Positions 56,215 to 64,000 of a DNA stretch of 64,000 nt are shown here, piece by piece. Location: contig NZ_SNVV01000002.1 in assembly GCF_004361735.1 (NCBI RefSeq), positions 124,001 through 188,000 of the forward strand, read 5' to 3'. A model generated the notes under the pieces. The model made no database searches and had not been told where the DNA came from. It saw nothing but the letters and a program-made list of their open reading frames with translations. A program made the translations under genes and the position numbers. This DNA comes from Azoarcus indigens (lineage in GTDB: Bacteria > Pseudomonadota > Gammaproteobacteria > Burkholderiales > Rhodocyclaceae). Position 1 is the first letter of the stretch; every line of letters starts with the position of its first letter.

Positions 56215-57633
56215 ATGACGATCAAGAACTTCTATAACGAAATGAAAGATGAGGCGGGGCAGGTGAGGCCCCACTATGCCTCGTACGCGGCGTGGTTGTC
56301 GGAAATGCCGGAAGAGCGGCTTGCGCAGAAGCGGGCTGAGGCAGATGCGCTGTTCCATCGCCACGGCATCACCTTCGCCGTCTATGGCGAAGGGGCGGGA
56401 ACGGAGCGCCTCATTCCCTTCGATATCATCCCGCGCATCATTCCCGCTGCGGAGTGGAAGACCCTGGAGAGCGGCCTGCGCCAGCGGGTCAAGGCGCTCA
56501 ACCTCTTCATCCATGACATCTACCACGGGCAGGACATCCTCAAGGCCGGCCATATCCCGCCGGATCAGGTGCTGAACAATGCCCAGTACCGCAGGGTCAT
56601 GCAGGGTGTGGACGTGCCGCGAGGCATCTATGCTCACATCGCCGGGGTAGATGTAGTGCGTGCCGGCGCCGGCGAGTACTACGTGCTGGAAGACAATCTG
56701 CGGGTGCCGTCCGGCGTCTCCTACATGATGGAGAACCGCAAGATGATGATGCGGCTCTTCCCCCGCCTGTTCTCCCGCTACCGAGTTGCTCCGGTGGACC
56801 GCTATCCGGACATGCTGCTCAACATGCTGCGCAGCGTGGCGCCGACCGGCGTGACCGATCCGACCGTTGTCGTCCTTACGCCGGGTGCCTACAACAGCGC
56901 TTATTTTGAACACGCCTTCCTGGCCCAGCAGATGGGCGTGGAGTTGGTGGAGGGCCAGGACATGTTCGTCAAGGACGAGCAGGTGTTCATGCGCACCACG
57001 CAGGGGCCGCAGCGGGTGGATGTGATCTACCGCCGGGTGGATGACGACTTCCTCGATCCGCTCGCCTTCCGGCCGGACTCGGTGCTTGGTGTGCCGGGCA
57101 TACTCGGGGCCTACCAGGCCGGCAGGGTCACGCTTTCCAACGCTATCGGTAGCGGTGTGGCTGATGACAAATCCATCTATCCTTATGTGCCTGAAATGGT
57201 GCGCTTCTACCTCGGCGAGGAGCCCATCCTGCACAACGTTCCAACCTATATGTGCCGCAAGAAGGATGACCTGGCCTACGTACTGGAGCACCTCGCCGAA
57301 CTGGTGGTGAAGGAGGTACATGGTGCGGGCGGCTACGGGATGCTGGTCGGACCGGCGTCCACCAAGGCCGAGGTGGAGGCTTTCCGAGAGGTCCTGATCA
57401 AGCATCCCGAGCGTTACATCGCGCAACCCACGCTTGCACTGTCTGCCTGCCCGACCTTCGTCGAATCCGGTGTAGCGCCACGTCATATCGACCTGCGGCC
57501 CTTCGTGCTGTCGGGCGAGGAGATCCAGCTGGTGGCCGGCGGACTGACACGGGTGGCGTTGCGTGACGGGTCGCTGGTGGTGAATTCCTCGCAAGGCGGG
57601 GGCACCAAGGACACATGGGTACTGGAAGCCTGA
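56215..57633 (+). CDS. Circularly permuted ATP-grasp protein (COG2308)
   Basis: Predicted ligase (472 aa) of the circularly permuted ATP-grasp family, the first gene of an Anbu proteasome-like cluster. FIHDIYHGQDILKAG, YYVLEDNLRVPSGVSYMMEN and VVKEVHGAGGYGMLVGP are the family's recognisable parts, the last probably contacting nucleotide. It is thought to form peptide or amide bonds, but the substrate is unknown. ATG at 56215 gives MTIKNFYNEM; upstream codons to 56155 have no support. An alpha-E gene follows after 25 bp. Confidence 0.9.
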   Translation: MTIKNFYNEMKDEAGQVRPHYASYAAWLSEMPEERLAQKRAEADALFHRHGITFAVYGEGAGTERLIPFDIIPRIIPAAEWKTLESGLRQRVKALNLFIHDIYHGQDILKAGHIPPDQVLNNAQYRRVMQGVDVPRGIYAHIAGVDVVRAGAGEYYVLEDNLRVPSGVSYMMENRKMMMRLFPRLFSRYRVAPVDRYPDMLLNMLRSVAPTGVTDPTVVVLTPGAYNSAYFEHAFLAQQMGVELVEGQDMFVKDEQVFMRTTQGPQRVDVIYRRVDDDFLDPLAFRPDSVLGVPGILGAYQAGRVTLSNAIGSGVADDKSIYPYVPEMVRFYLGEEPILHNVPTYMCRKKDDLAYVLEHLAELVVKEVHGAGGYGMLVGPASTKAEVEAFREVLIKHPERYIAQPTLALSACPTFVESGVAPRHIDLRPFVLSGEEIQLVAGGLTRVALRDGSLVVNSSQGGGTKDTWVLEA

Positions 57634-57658
57634 ATCGGCGAACTAGGGAGAACAGAAG

Positions 57659-58603
57659 ATGCTGAGCCGTACCGCCGATCACCTTTACTGGATGGCCCGC
57701 TACATGGAGCGGGCCGAGAACATCGCCCGCATCCTGGACGTGAATCACCGCATGTCCATGATGCCCCAGTCCCGCATCCAGGAGGAGCAGGCCTGGGGGG
57801 CCACGTTGCGCATCATGGGGCTGGAGGCCGCCTTCCATCAGCGCTATGCCGAAATCACGCCGGACAATGTGCTGGAGTTCATGATTTTCGACCAGGACAA
57901 CCACTCCAGCATCCGTAACTGCCTGCGCGCGGCCCGGGAGAACGCCCACGCGGTGCGTGGAACGCTCACTTCCGAGTTGTGGGAAACCACCAATGGCACC
58001 TGGTTGAAGATGCGGGATTTCACGCCCGAGGCATTTGCCGATGCCGGGGCTGGTGAATTCTTCGAGTGGGTGAAGTACCGCTCTCACCTGTCCCGCGGGG
58101 TGACCATAGGCACCATGCTGCAGGACGAGGCGCTGCGCTTCATCCGCATCGGCACCTTCCTGGAACGCGCCGACAACACCGCGCGCATCCTGGACGTGAA
58201 GTATCAGCTCCTCCTGCCCGCCGGAGAGGTCGAGGGTGGGGCGGCCGACTATTACCAATGGAGTGCCTTGCTGCGTTCCGTGTCCGCCTTCGAGGTCTAC
58301 CGCAAGGTCTATCGCGACTTGATCACCCCGGCGCGCGTGGCGGAACTGCTGCTGCTGCGGGTGGACATGCCGCGTTCCCTGGCCCGCTGCATGAAGGAGG
58401 TCTATACCAATCTGCAGCGGGTCAGGAATGCGCAATCCGCCGAAACCGAGCGGCAGGCTGGCGAGTTGGAGGCGACCTTGCGCTTTGGCCGCATCGACGA
58501 CATCGTGCGTGGCGGACTGCACAACTACGTCATCCGGATGCTGGCACGCACGCAGGAACTGGGAAACCGCATCGCCGACGACTTCCTTGTCCCGGTGTCC
58601 TGA
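57659..58603 (+). CDS. Alpha-E domain protein (COG2307)
   Basis: All-helical protein (314 aa) beginning MLSRTADHLYWMARYMERAE, the signature of the alpha-E family, with a second internal copy of the same helix theme, FIRIGTFLERADNTARILDV, near residue 160. Function unknown; the family nearly always travels with the ATP-grasp gene and often with Anbu or a transglutaminase. AGGGAGAACAG precedes the ATG. It is the middle gene of the cluster. Confidence 0.92.
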   Translation: MLSRTADHLYWMARYMERAENIARILDVNHRMSMMPQSRIQEEQAWGATLRIMGLEAAFHQRYAEITPDNVLEFMIFDQDNHSSIRNCLRAARENAHAVRGTLTSELWETTNGTWLKMRDFTPEAFADAGAGEFFEWVKYRSHLSRGVTIGTMLQDEALRFIRIGTFLERADNTARILDVKYQLLLPAGEVEGGAADYYQWSALLRSVSAFEVYRKVYRDLITPARVAELLLLRVDMPRSLARCMKEVYTNLQRVRNAQSAETERQAGELEATLRFGRIDDIVRGGLHNYVIRMLARTQELGNRIADDFLVPVS

Positions 58604-58652
58604 AACGCCCTGAGGCTCTGCCCCATGAGGGGCACAACGGCAGGAGAGTGGG

Positions 58653-59393
58653 GTGACCTATTGCGTTGGCATGCTGGTGGATGCGGGGCTGGTCTTCCTG
58701 TCCGACTCGCGCACCAACGCCGGCGTCGATCAGATCAGCACCTTCCGCAAGACCGCGGTTTTCGGGCGGGATGGCGAGCGGGTGTTGGTGCTGATGAGCG
58801 CGGGAAATCTGGCGATCACCCAGGCGGCGCTGTCGATGTTGCGCGAGGCGGTCGCGGCATCGGACAGTCGGGTCAGCCTGGCGACAGTGCCCAACCTCTT
58901 CGAAGCCGCGCGTCACGTAGGGGAGACGCTGCGGGAGATCCGCCGCCGGGACGCGGAGGCCTTGCAGGCCTTCGGCGTCGAGTTCAATGCCGCGCTAATT
59001 CTGGGCGGGCAGATCCGCGGCGAGCCGCCGCGGCTCTTCAACATTTACGCCGCTGGCAACTTCATTGAAGCGACACCGGAAACCTCCTACTTCCAGATCG
59101 GCGAGTCCAAGTACGGCAAGCCTATCATCGACCGCGTGCTGCAGCGGACGACCACCCTGGAGGAGGCGGCCAAGTGCGCACTGATCTCGATGGATTCCAC
59201 GCTGCGCTCCAACCTCTCCGTTGGCCTGCCGCTGGATCTAACCGTTGTTCATACCGATGCCTACAAGCTTGGCGAACAGCGACATATCGATGGCAACGAC
59301 GGCTATTTCGCCATGATCCAGTCGCGTTGGGGCGGCGCGCTGCGGGCGACTTTCGACGAATTGCCGAACCCTTCGCCGCTGGGCGAGGGCTAG
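58653..59393 (+). CDS. Anbu-type proteasome-like peptidase
   Basis: Predicted Ntn-hydrolase (246 aa) of the Anbu (bacterial proteasome beta-subunit-like) family. The second residue is Thr (MTYCVGMLVDAGLVFLSDSR), the expected N-terminal nucleophile after removal of Met; the Asp in SDSR and the Lys in FRKTAVF fit the active site. It starts with GTG at 58653, with CAGGAG upstream. It is the third gene of the cluster; the transglutaminase gene usually found here is missing. Confidence 0.9.
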   Translation: MTYCVGMLVDAGLVFLSDSRTNAGVDQISTFRKTAVFGRDGERVLVLMSAGNLAITQAALSMLREAVAASDSRVSLATVPNLFEAARHVGETLREIRRRDAEALQAFGVEFNAALILGGQIRGEPPRLFNIYAAGNFIEATPETSYFQIGESKYGKPIIDRVLQRTTTLEEAAKCALISMDSTLRSNLSVGLPLDLTVVHTDAYKLGEQRHIDGNDGYFAMIQSRWGGALRATFDELPNPSPLGEG

Positions 59394-59424
59394 CTAGCGG
59401 CGCTGCTCGATGGCCCCTGGTGTT

Positions 59425-60360
59425 TTACCAGCCGGGGTTCAATCTGCGTGCCTCGGCGATTTCAGCCTTGATGCTGCGGTAGTGCTCGAAGCGCCGGACG
59501 TTGATTTCGCCTGAGGCGACGCTGGCCAGGATCGCGCAGCCAGGTTCGGCCTCGTGCCGGCAATCGCGGAAGCGGCACTGCCCCAGAAACGGCCGGAATT
59601 CGACGAAGGCTTCCGCCAATTCTTCCTCGCCCAGGTGCGCCAGCCCGAAGGCCTGCAGGCCGGGGCTGTCTATCATCCAGCCGTCTTCACCCAGCGGATA
59701 AAGGCGGGCAAAGGTGGTGGTGTGCTTGCCCGTATCCAGCGCGGTGGAGATCTCCCGGGTGGCGGCCTTGGCTCCGGGGATCAGGGCATTGGTCAGCGTA
59801 GACTTGCCCATGCCGGACTGGCCCACCAGGATGCTGTGGCGGTTCTCCAGCCAGGGCCTGAGCTTCTCTGCGCCTTCCAGTGCAGAGAGCTCGATGAGCT
59901 GATAGCCGAGGGCGACGAAGGGGGCGAGGCGCTCCCGGGCCAACGGCAGCCCAGCGCTGAGATCGCTCTTGTTCAATATGATCAGGGGGGTGATGCCCTG
60001 GCTTTCGGCGGCAGCGATACAGCGGGAAAGCAGCAGGTCTGAGAAGCCGGGCTCCGTGGCGACGACGATGGCGATATGGCTGAGATTGGCAGCAATCAGC
60101 TTCTCGCGGAAAGCGTCCGAGCGCCACAGCAGGCTGCGGCGGGGGTGCAGTTCGACGATGGCGCCTTGGCCTTCCCCTTGCGGCAGGATTTCTACCTCGT
60201 CGCCGCAAGCGAACACGCTTTTCTTGCCACGGGGGTAGCCCTGCAGCAGGCCTTTCCCAGTGTCGATCTCATAGTGGCGACCAAAGGCGGCGGTAACTCT
60301 GCCGCGCACGGTTGCTGTGGAGGCGTCGTTTCTGGTCTGCTGTCGGGAAGAGCGTTTCAA
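59425..60360 (-). CDS. rsgA: Ribosome small subunit-dependent GTPase RsgA
   Basis: Circularly permuted GTPase (311 aa) acting in late 30S maturation. Order of motifs: N-terminal OB-fold, G4 ILNKSD, G1 VGQSGMGKSTLTN, G2-region KHTTTFARLYPL, G3 IDSPG, then a C-terminal zinc finger, CRFRDCRHEAEPGC. The circular permutation (G4 before G1) is diagnostic. It is convergent with the Anbu gene and 73 bp downstream of the M48 peptidase gene on the same strand. Confidence 0.96.
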   Translation of the reverse strand: MKRSSRQQTRNDASTATVRGRVTAAFGRHYEIDTGKGLLQGYPRGKKSVFACGDEVEILPQGEGQGAIVELHPRRSLLWRSDAFREKLIAANLSHIAIVVATEPGFSDLLLSRCIAAAESQGITPLIILNKSDLSAGLPLARERLAPFVALGYQLIELSALEGAEKLRPWLENRHSILVGQSGMGKSTLTNALIPGAKAATREISTALDTGKHTTTFARLYPLGEDGWMIDSPGLQAFGLAHLGEEELAEAFVEFRPFLGQCRFRDCRHEAEPGCAILASVASGEINVRRFEHYRSIKAEIAEARRLNPGW

Positions 60361-60433
60361 ATGAAGGGGCTCGTATTGGCCGGCCAGGAGCCGGTGCGGG
60401 GCTGGGAATCGCGTGCTGCGGCTTGACCTGCTT

Positions 60434-61687
60434 TCATTCGGGCAGGGTCTGCAGGCGTGCGATCCGGATTGCCGCCGGAGGGTGGGAGTCGAAGAAGCGG
60501 GAGTACAGCGGGTCCGGTGTCAGCGTCGAGGCGTTGTCCCGGTAGAGCTTGGTGAGCGCGGCGACCAGATCGGCGGCGCGAGTCTGGGCTGCCGCATAGG
60601 CGTCGGCCTCGAACTCGTGGCGGCGGGACCAGTGGCTCATCAAGGGTCCCAGCGGAAAGGTGAAGGCTGGAAGGGCGATGAAGAACAGCGCCAGCGCGGT
60701 GGCGGTGTCCTGGCTGTGCGCGCCGAGGCCGGCAAAGAACCACGGCTGGGTAACCAGCCAGCCCAGCAGGGCGAGCAGGGCCAGGCTGAGGGGCGCGAGC
60801 ACGGCGAGCCGCTTGAGGATATGGCGATGGCGGAAGTGGCCCAGCTCGTGTGCCAGCACGGCTTCGACTTCGGCGGGGGCGAGCTTGTCCAACAGGGTGT
60901 CGAAGAAGACGATGCGGCGGGCAGCGCCGAAGCCAGTGAAATAGGCGTTGCCGTGGGCGGAGCGGCGGGAGCCGTCCATCACGTACAGGCCTTTGGCCTT
61001 GAAGCCGCAGCGCTGCAGCAGCGCTTCTACTCGGCTCTTCAGCGCGTCGTCGCTGAGGGGCGTGAAGGTATTGAACAGTGGGGCGATGAAGGTCGGCCAA
61101 ACGAGCAGCACCAGCAGGTTGAAGGCCAGCCAGAAGGCCCATACCCACAGCCACCAGTATTCGCCCATCGCGCCCATCAGCCAGAGCACCGCGGCCAGTA
61201 GCGGCAGGCCGACCAGGGTTGCCAGCAGGCCTTCCTTCACCGTGTCGGAGAGGAAGAGCGCGGGCGTCATCCGGTTGAAGCCGAAATGCTTCTCTACGAC
61301 GAAGATGCGATACAGGCTGAAGGGCAGTTCGATCAGCCAACTGGCCAAGGCGATGCAGGCCAGCAGTGTTACCCCATGCAACAGGCTGCCGGCTGGCCAC
61401 AACCGGGCAACGAGGCCATGTACCGCCTGCAGCGCGCCGCCCAGTGTCAAGGCGAGGACAAACACCGCGCCCGTCAGGGTCTCGACGCCAGCAAGGCGCA
61501 TGCGCGCCACCGTGTAATCCGCTGCACGCTGGTGGGCAGCGAGGCCGATGCTGCCGGCGAACGGCTCGGGGACGGTGCCGCGGCGGGCGGCGACATGTCG
61601 TATCTGGCGCAGCATCAGCCCGCTCTTGATTGCGGTCGACGCGACCAGGAAGAGGACGAAGAGCAGGCTGAAGGATGCGGCGGACAT
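60434..61687 (-). CDS. M48-family membrane metallopeptidase (Ste24/CAAX-protease-like)
   Basis: Inner-membrane zinc peptidase (417 aa). The N-terminal half has several membrane helices and the Ste24 motifs [13 protein letters not shown] and [15 protein letters not shown]; the catalytic site is [17 protein letters not shown], with the third zinc ligand likely in [11 protein letters not shown]. The family removes C-terminal residues from prenylated proteins in eukaryotes; bacterial substrates are unknown. It is divergent from orn and upstream of rsgA, a common betaproteobacterial order. Confidence 0.93.
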   Translation of the reverse strand: MSAASFSLLFVLFLVASTAIKSGLMLRQIRHVAARRGTVPEPFAGSIGLAAHQRAADYTVARMRLAGVETLTGAVFVLALTLGGALQAVHGLVARLWPAGSLLHGVTLLACIALASWLIELPFSLYRIFVVEKHFGFNRMTPALFLSDTVKEGLLATLVGLPLLAAVLWLMGAMGEYWWLWVWAFWLAFNLLVLLVWPTFIAPLFNTFTPLSDDALKSRVEALLQRCGFKAKGLYVMDGSRRSAHGNAYFTGFGAARRIVFFDTLLDKLAPAEVEAVLAHELGHFRHRHILKRLAVLAPLSLALLALLGWLVTQPWFFAGLGAHSQDTATALALFFIALPAFTFPLGPLMSHWSRRHEFEADAYAAAQTRAADLVAALTKLYRDNASTLTPDPLYSRFFDSHPPAAIRIARLQTLPE

Positions 61688-61833
61688 GCGGATCAGGAGT
61701 GGCCGATGGATTGGGGCGGCGAATGGCCGGGCAGCGGGGCCGACGGCGGCGAGGAGGCGGAGGACAAGGGGAAATGTGCCACAATCCCGGCCTTGTCCGA
61801 TTCACGCGGATGCATCTGAAAGGCTGGAGAATT

Positions 61834-62382
61834 ATGGCACAGGACCCGAATCACCTGATATGGCTGGACATGGAAATGACCGGCCTGGAACCGGAACGCG
61901 ATCGGATCATCGAGATCGCGGTCATCATCACCGACAGTCAGTTGAACGAGGTTGCGGTAGCCCCGGTGATCACTGTGCATCAGCCGGACAGTGTGCTGGA
62001 CGCAATGGATGACTGGAACAAGAACACCCACGGCAAATCGGGCCTGATAGACCGAGTCAAGGCTTCCACCGTGTCGGAAGCGGACGCCGAAGCGGGCATG
62101 CTGGCCTTCTTGCAGGAGTGGGTGCCGCAGCGGGCATCGCCGATGTGCGGCAACTCCATCGGACAGGATCGCCGCTTCCTCGCCCGTTACATGCCCACGC
62201 TCGAGGCCTGGTTCCACTACCGCAACCTGGATGTTTCGACGTTGAAGGAACTGGCTCGCCGGTGGAAGCCGGAGGTGGCCAAGGGCGTGGTCAAGCAGGG
62301 CAGACATGAGGCGTTGGCGGACATCCAGGAGTCGATCGCCGAATTGCGCTATTACCGCGACAACTTCCTGCGGCTGGAGTGA
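61834..62382 (+). CDS. orn: Oligoribonuclease
   Basis: 3'-5' exonuclease (182 aa) of the DEDD family, degrading short RNAs including pGpG from c-di-GMP breakdown. Exo I is [13 protein letters not shown], Exo II includes [12 protein letters not shown] and Exo III has [15 protein letters not shown] at 61834 has GGAGA upstream and gives [14 protein letters not shown]; the open frame back to 61675 is antisense to the peptidase gene. Its terminator is followed immediately by the group II intron. Confidence 0.96.
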   Translation: MAQDPNHLIWLDMEMTGLEPERDRIIEIAVIITDSQLNEVAVAPVITVHQPDSVLDAMDDWNKNTHGKSGLIDRVKASTVSEADAEAGMLAFLQEWVPQRASPMCGNSIGQDRRFLARYMPTLEAWFHYRNLDVSTLKELARRWKPEVAKGVVKQGRHEALADIQESIAELRYYRDNFLRLE

Positions 62383-62400
62383 GGTCTGCAGAGAAAAGGA

Positions 62401-62426
62401 AAAGGGCCCTCCGGGGCCCCTTTTTC
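62401..62426 (+). terminator. Rho-independent terminator after orn, target of the intron
   Basis: AAAGGGCCC pairs with GGGCCCCTTT over a TCCG loop and is followed by TTTTC. The intron begins about 4 bp later. Confidence 0.88.
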
Positions 62427-62429
62427 ATT

Positions 62430-64000
62430 GTGCGCCCAGTATGGGCGCACTCCTGCGGGTGTAAGTCCGGCCGTAAGTTGATCACAGCGAACGAAGTGAA
62501 GCGCAACTGCGTGAGGGCGACCGAGCGTGGGAAGGAAGCGTGGAGCATAAGCTGCGAGCCGATGGACAAGAATCGGATAGAAGGCGCTGCCGAGCAGGGC
62601 GAGCGGGCCATGAACCGCGAAGCTCTCGTGATCAAGGCGAAGTGGCGTAAATCCGGCGGTTGTGCAGCGAAGGAGGGCGTTCTTACCTGGGGAGATCTCG
62701 CTTTGTGCCTGAAAGGGCGACGGTGCTGAGCCGGAGCGAGAAGTCAGCAGAGGCTGTAGTCGCTGCCGGTGTGGGGCGAAGGGCCGAACGAGCAGGAGAG
62801 CCGAAGGCCGTGTCGCTCGGACGTGCAGTGCATCAGAAGCCTGGGGAACTGGGGCGCAATGCGGGAGGGCGCGGTGAAGCCGAGCCGGAAGCAGTGCGTG
62901 ATGAAGCACGGACGGCGCGGCATGAAACCGCAGGCCCGGGGCGAGATGACCTGCTTGCGCAGGTGCTCCCGAAAGCGAACAGGGAGGCGGCGTGGAAACG
63001 CGTCAAATCCAATCGCGGCAGTGCTGGGGTGGATGGGCTGTCGATTGCCGAGACGGCGGACCCCCTGAAAGCGCCCTGGCCCGGATTCGGGAATCCTTAC
63101 GGGATGGCCGCTACCGGCCCGCGCCGGTGCGGCGCGTCCAGATCCCGAAGCCCGGCGGCGGGGTGCGCGAGTTGGGGATTCCGACGGTGACGGATCGGCT
63201 GATCCAGCAAGCCCTGCTGCAAGTCTTGCAGCCCGTGATTGATCGGACGTTCTCCGAACACAGCTACGGCTTTCGACCGGGACGCCGTGCGCATGACGTG
63301 GTGCTCGATGCACAGCGCTACGTGCAGGACGGCTATCGGGTGGTGGTCGATGTGGACCTGGAGCAGTTCTTCGATCGGGTCAATCATGACATCCTGATGG
63401 AGCGGTTGGCGAGGCGAATCGACGACAAGGCCGTGTTGCGGCTGATCCGTCGTTACCTCGTGCTGGCATCATGGATGGCGGGGTGGTCATGGAGCGGTAT
63501 GAGGGTACGCCGCAAGGCGGGCCGCTGTCGCCGCTCTTGGCCAACGTGCTGGTGGACGAGGTGGATCGGGAACTGGAGGTGCGTGGCCATCGGTTCGTGC
63601 GCTACGCCGACGACTGCAACGTTGCGCAGTCGCCGCGCGGGCGAACGGGTGCTTGAGGGGCTGTGCCGGCTCTACGATCGACTCCACTTGAAGGGGAACG
63701 AGACCAAGACGGCGATCGCGCCGGCGACCGGTGGCAAGTTTCTGGGCTACGAGCTGTGGCGCAGTGCGGGGGATCGGATCAAGTGTGCGGTCGCTCGAAA
63801 GGCGCTCGAAGCCTTCAAGCAACGCATTCGGGAAATGACGCGCCGCTTGGGTGGGCGCAGCCTGCCGGAGGGCGCCGAACGACTACGGACTTACATGCCG
63901 GGCTGGAAGACGTACTTCCAACTTGCGCAGACGCCCAAGGTGTTCCGCGAACTCGACGAGTGGCTTCGTCACCGGCTGCGTGCGTTGCAGCTCAAGCACT
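62430..64000 (+). mobile_element. Group II intron, probably class C (3' end outside window)
   Basis: The element starts at GTGCGCCCAGTATGGGCGCA, a GTGYG-type 5' end. The next 470 bp (to about 62900) carry no protein gene and are GC-rich with many short complementary blocks, as expected for ribozyme domains I-IV. A reverse transcriptase of the IIC kind (like B. halodurans B.h.I1) follows. It lies immediately downstream of the orn terminator, and class C introns are known to insert after terminator hairpins. The 3' end and domains V and VI are beyond the window. Confidence 0.85.
62901..64000 (+). pseudogene. Group II intron reverse transcriptase/maturase, frameshifted and partial
   Basis: Intron-encoded protein homologue split by frameshifts. 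Readable parts in order: AAWKRVKSNRGSAGVDGL (frame 2), then IPKPGGGVRELGIPTVTDRL, FSEHSYGFRPGRRAHDV and VDLEQFFDRVNHD (frame 1 from about 63082), then EGTPQGGPLSPLLANV and the catalytic FVRYADDCNV (frame 3 from about 63462), then RRAGERVLEGLCRLYDRL to GWKTYFQLAQTPKVFRELDE, the maturase region (frame 1 from about 63625). The breaks fit loss of one base near 63080, one near 63462 and about five near 63624. A fourth shift near 62950 is possible. The YADD site is kept. No intact protein can be made from this copy. Confidence 0.88.

Noticed and set aside
58619-58634. TGCCCC-ATGA-GGGGCA hairpin between the alpha-E and Anbu genes, considered as a terminator.
   Set aside because: The stem is only 6 bp and is not followed by T residues; the short gap favours co-transcription.

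Overview
The window is GC-rich, gene-dense chromosomal DNA that looks like a motile betaproteobacterium, probably of the Rhodocyclales. This rests on gene content and order: FlhDC-controlled motility, the run exbB-exbD-lpxK-ycaR-kdsB-adk-PFK, DUF3579, DUF2788, a FimT/PilVWXY1E minor pilin operon and an Anbu proteasome cluster. The genus assignment is inference.

Layout. (1) 1-9435: purine salvage and breakdown. Xanthine dehydrogenase genes xdhA-xdhB-xdhC are followed on the same strand by a BmpA/YufOPQ-type nucleoside ABC transporter (the last permease runs off the left edge). A divergent GntR/FCD regulator faces them across an intergenic region with two copies of one palindrome, each overlapping a TTGACA-like -35. 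(2) 9460-10786: an HNH endonuclease and a zinc-ribbon NUDIX hydrolase. (3) 11099-27865: motility and chemotaxis. Two c-di-GMP proteins (HDOD-REC-GGDEF and REC-GGDEF-EAL) precede flhDC, motAB, cheR, cheB, a chemoreceptor, two cheV genes, cheY, cheZ, cheA and a DUF3135 gene. Three FliA-like promoters can be read here. CheB has a receiver without phosphorylation residues, CheA has no visible P2 domain, CheZ carries two extra CheY-binding-like peptides, and no cheW lies in the cluster. (4) 27893-45554: housekeeping genes: tal, truC, sodB, xseA, exbBD, lpxK-ycaR-kdsB, adk, a PFK, a PEBP protein, murJ, rpsT, argD-argF-argG, ppnP, yajQ and small conserved genes. (5) 45712-53619: type IV pilus assembly genes, visibly lower in GC: a lone FimT-like pseudopilin, a CoA pyrophosphatase, then the opposing operon fimT-pilV-pilW-pilX-pilY1-pilE. 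PilY1 contains a three-fold cysteine repeat. (6) 53845-62382: a CobD/CbiB-family membrane protein, a thiolase, the Anbu cluster (ATP-grasp, alpha-E, Anbu; no transglutaminase), rsgA, an M48 membrane peptidase and orn. (7) 62430-64000: a group II intron, probably class C, inserted just after the orn terminator, with a frameshifted reverse transcriptase and its 3' end outside the window.

How the parts work together: region 1 imports and oxidises purines under one local regulator. Region 3 links c-di-GMP turnover, the flagellar master regulator, the stator and signal processing. Region 5 builds the pilus tip complex. The rest is mostly core metabolism. No tRNA, rRNA or CRISPR array was recognised by eye.
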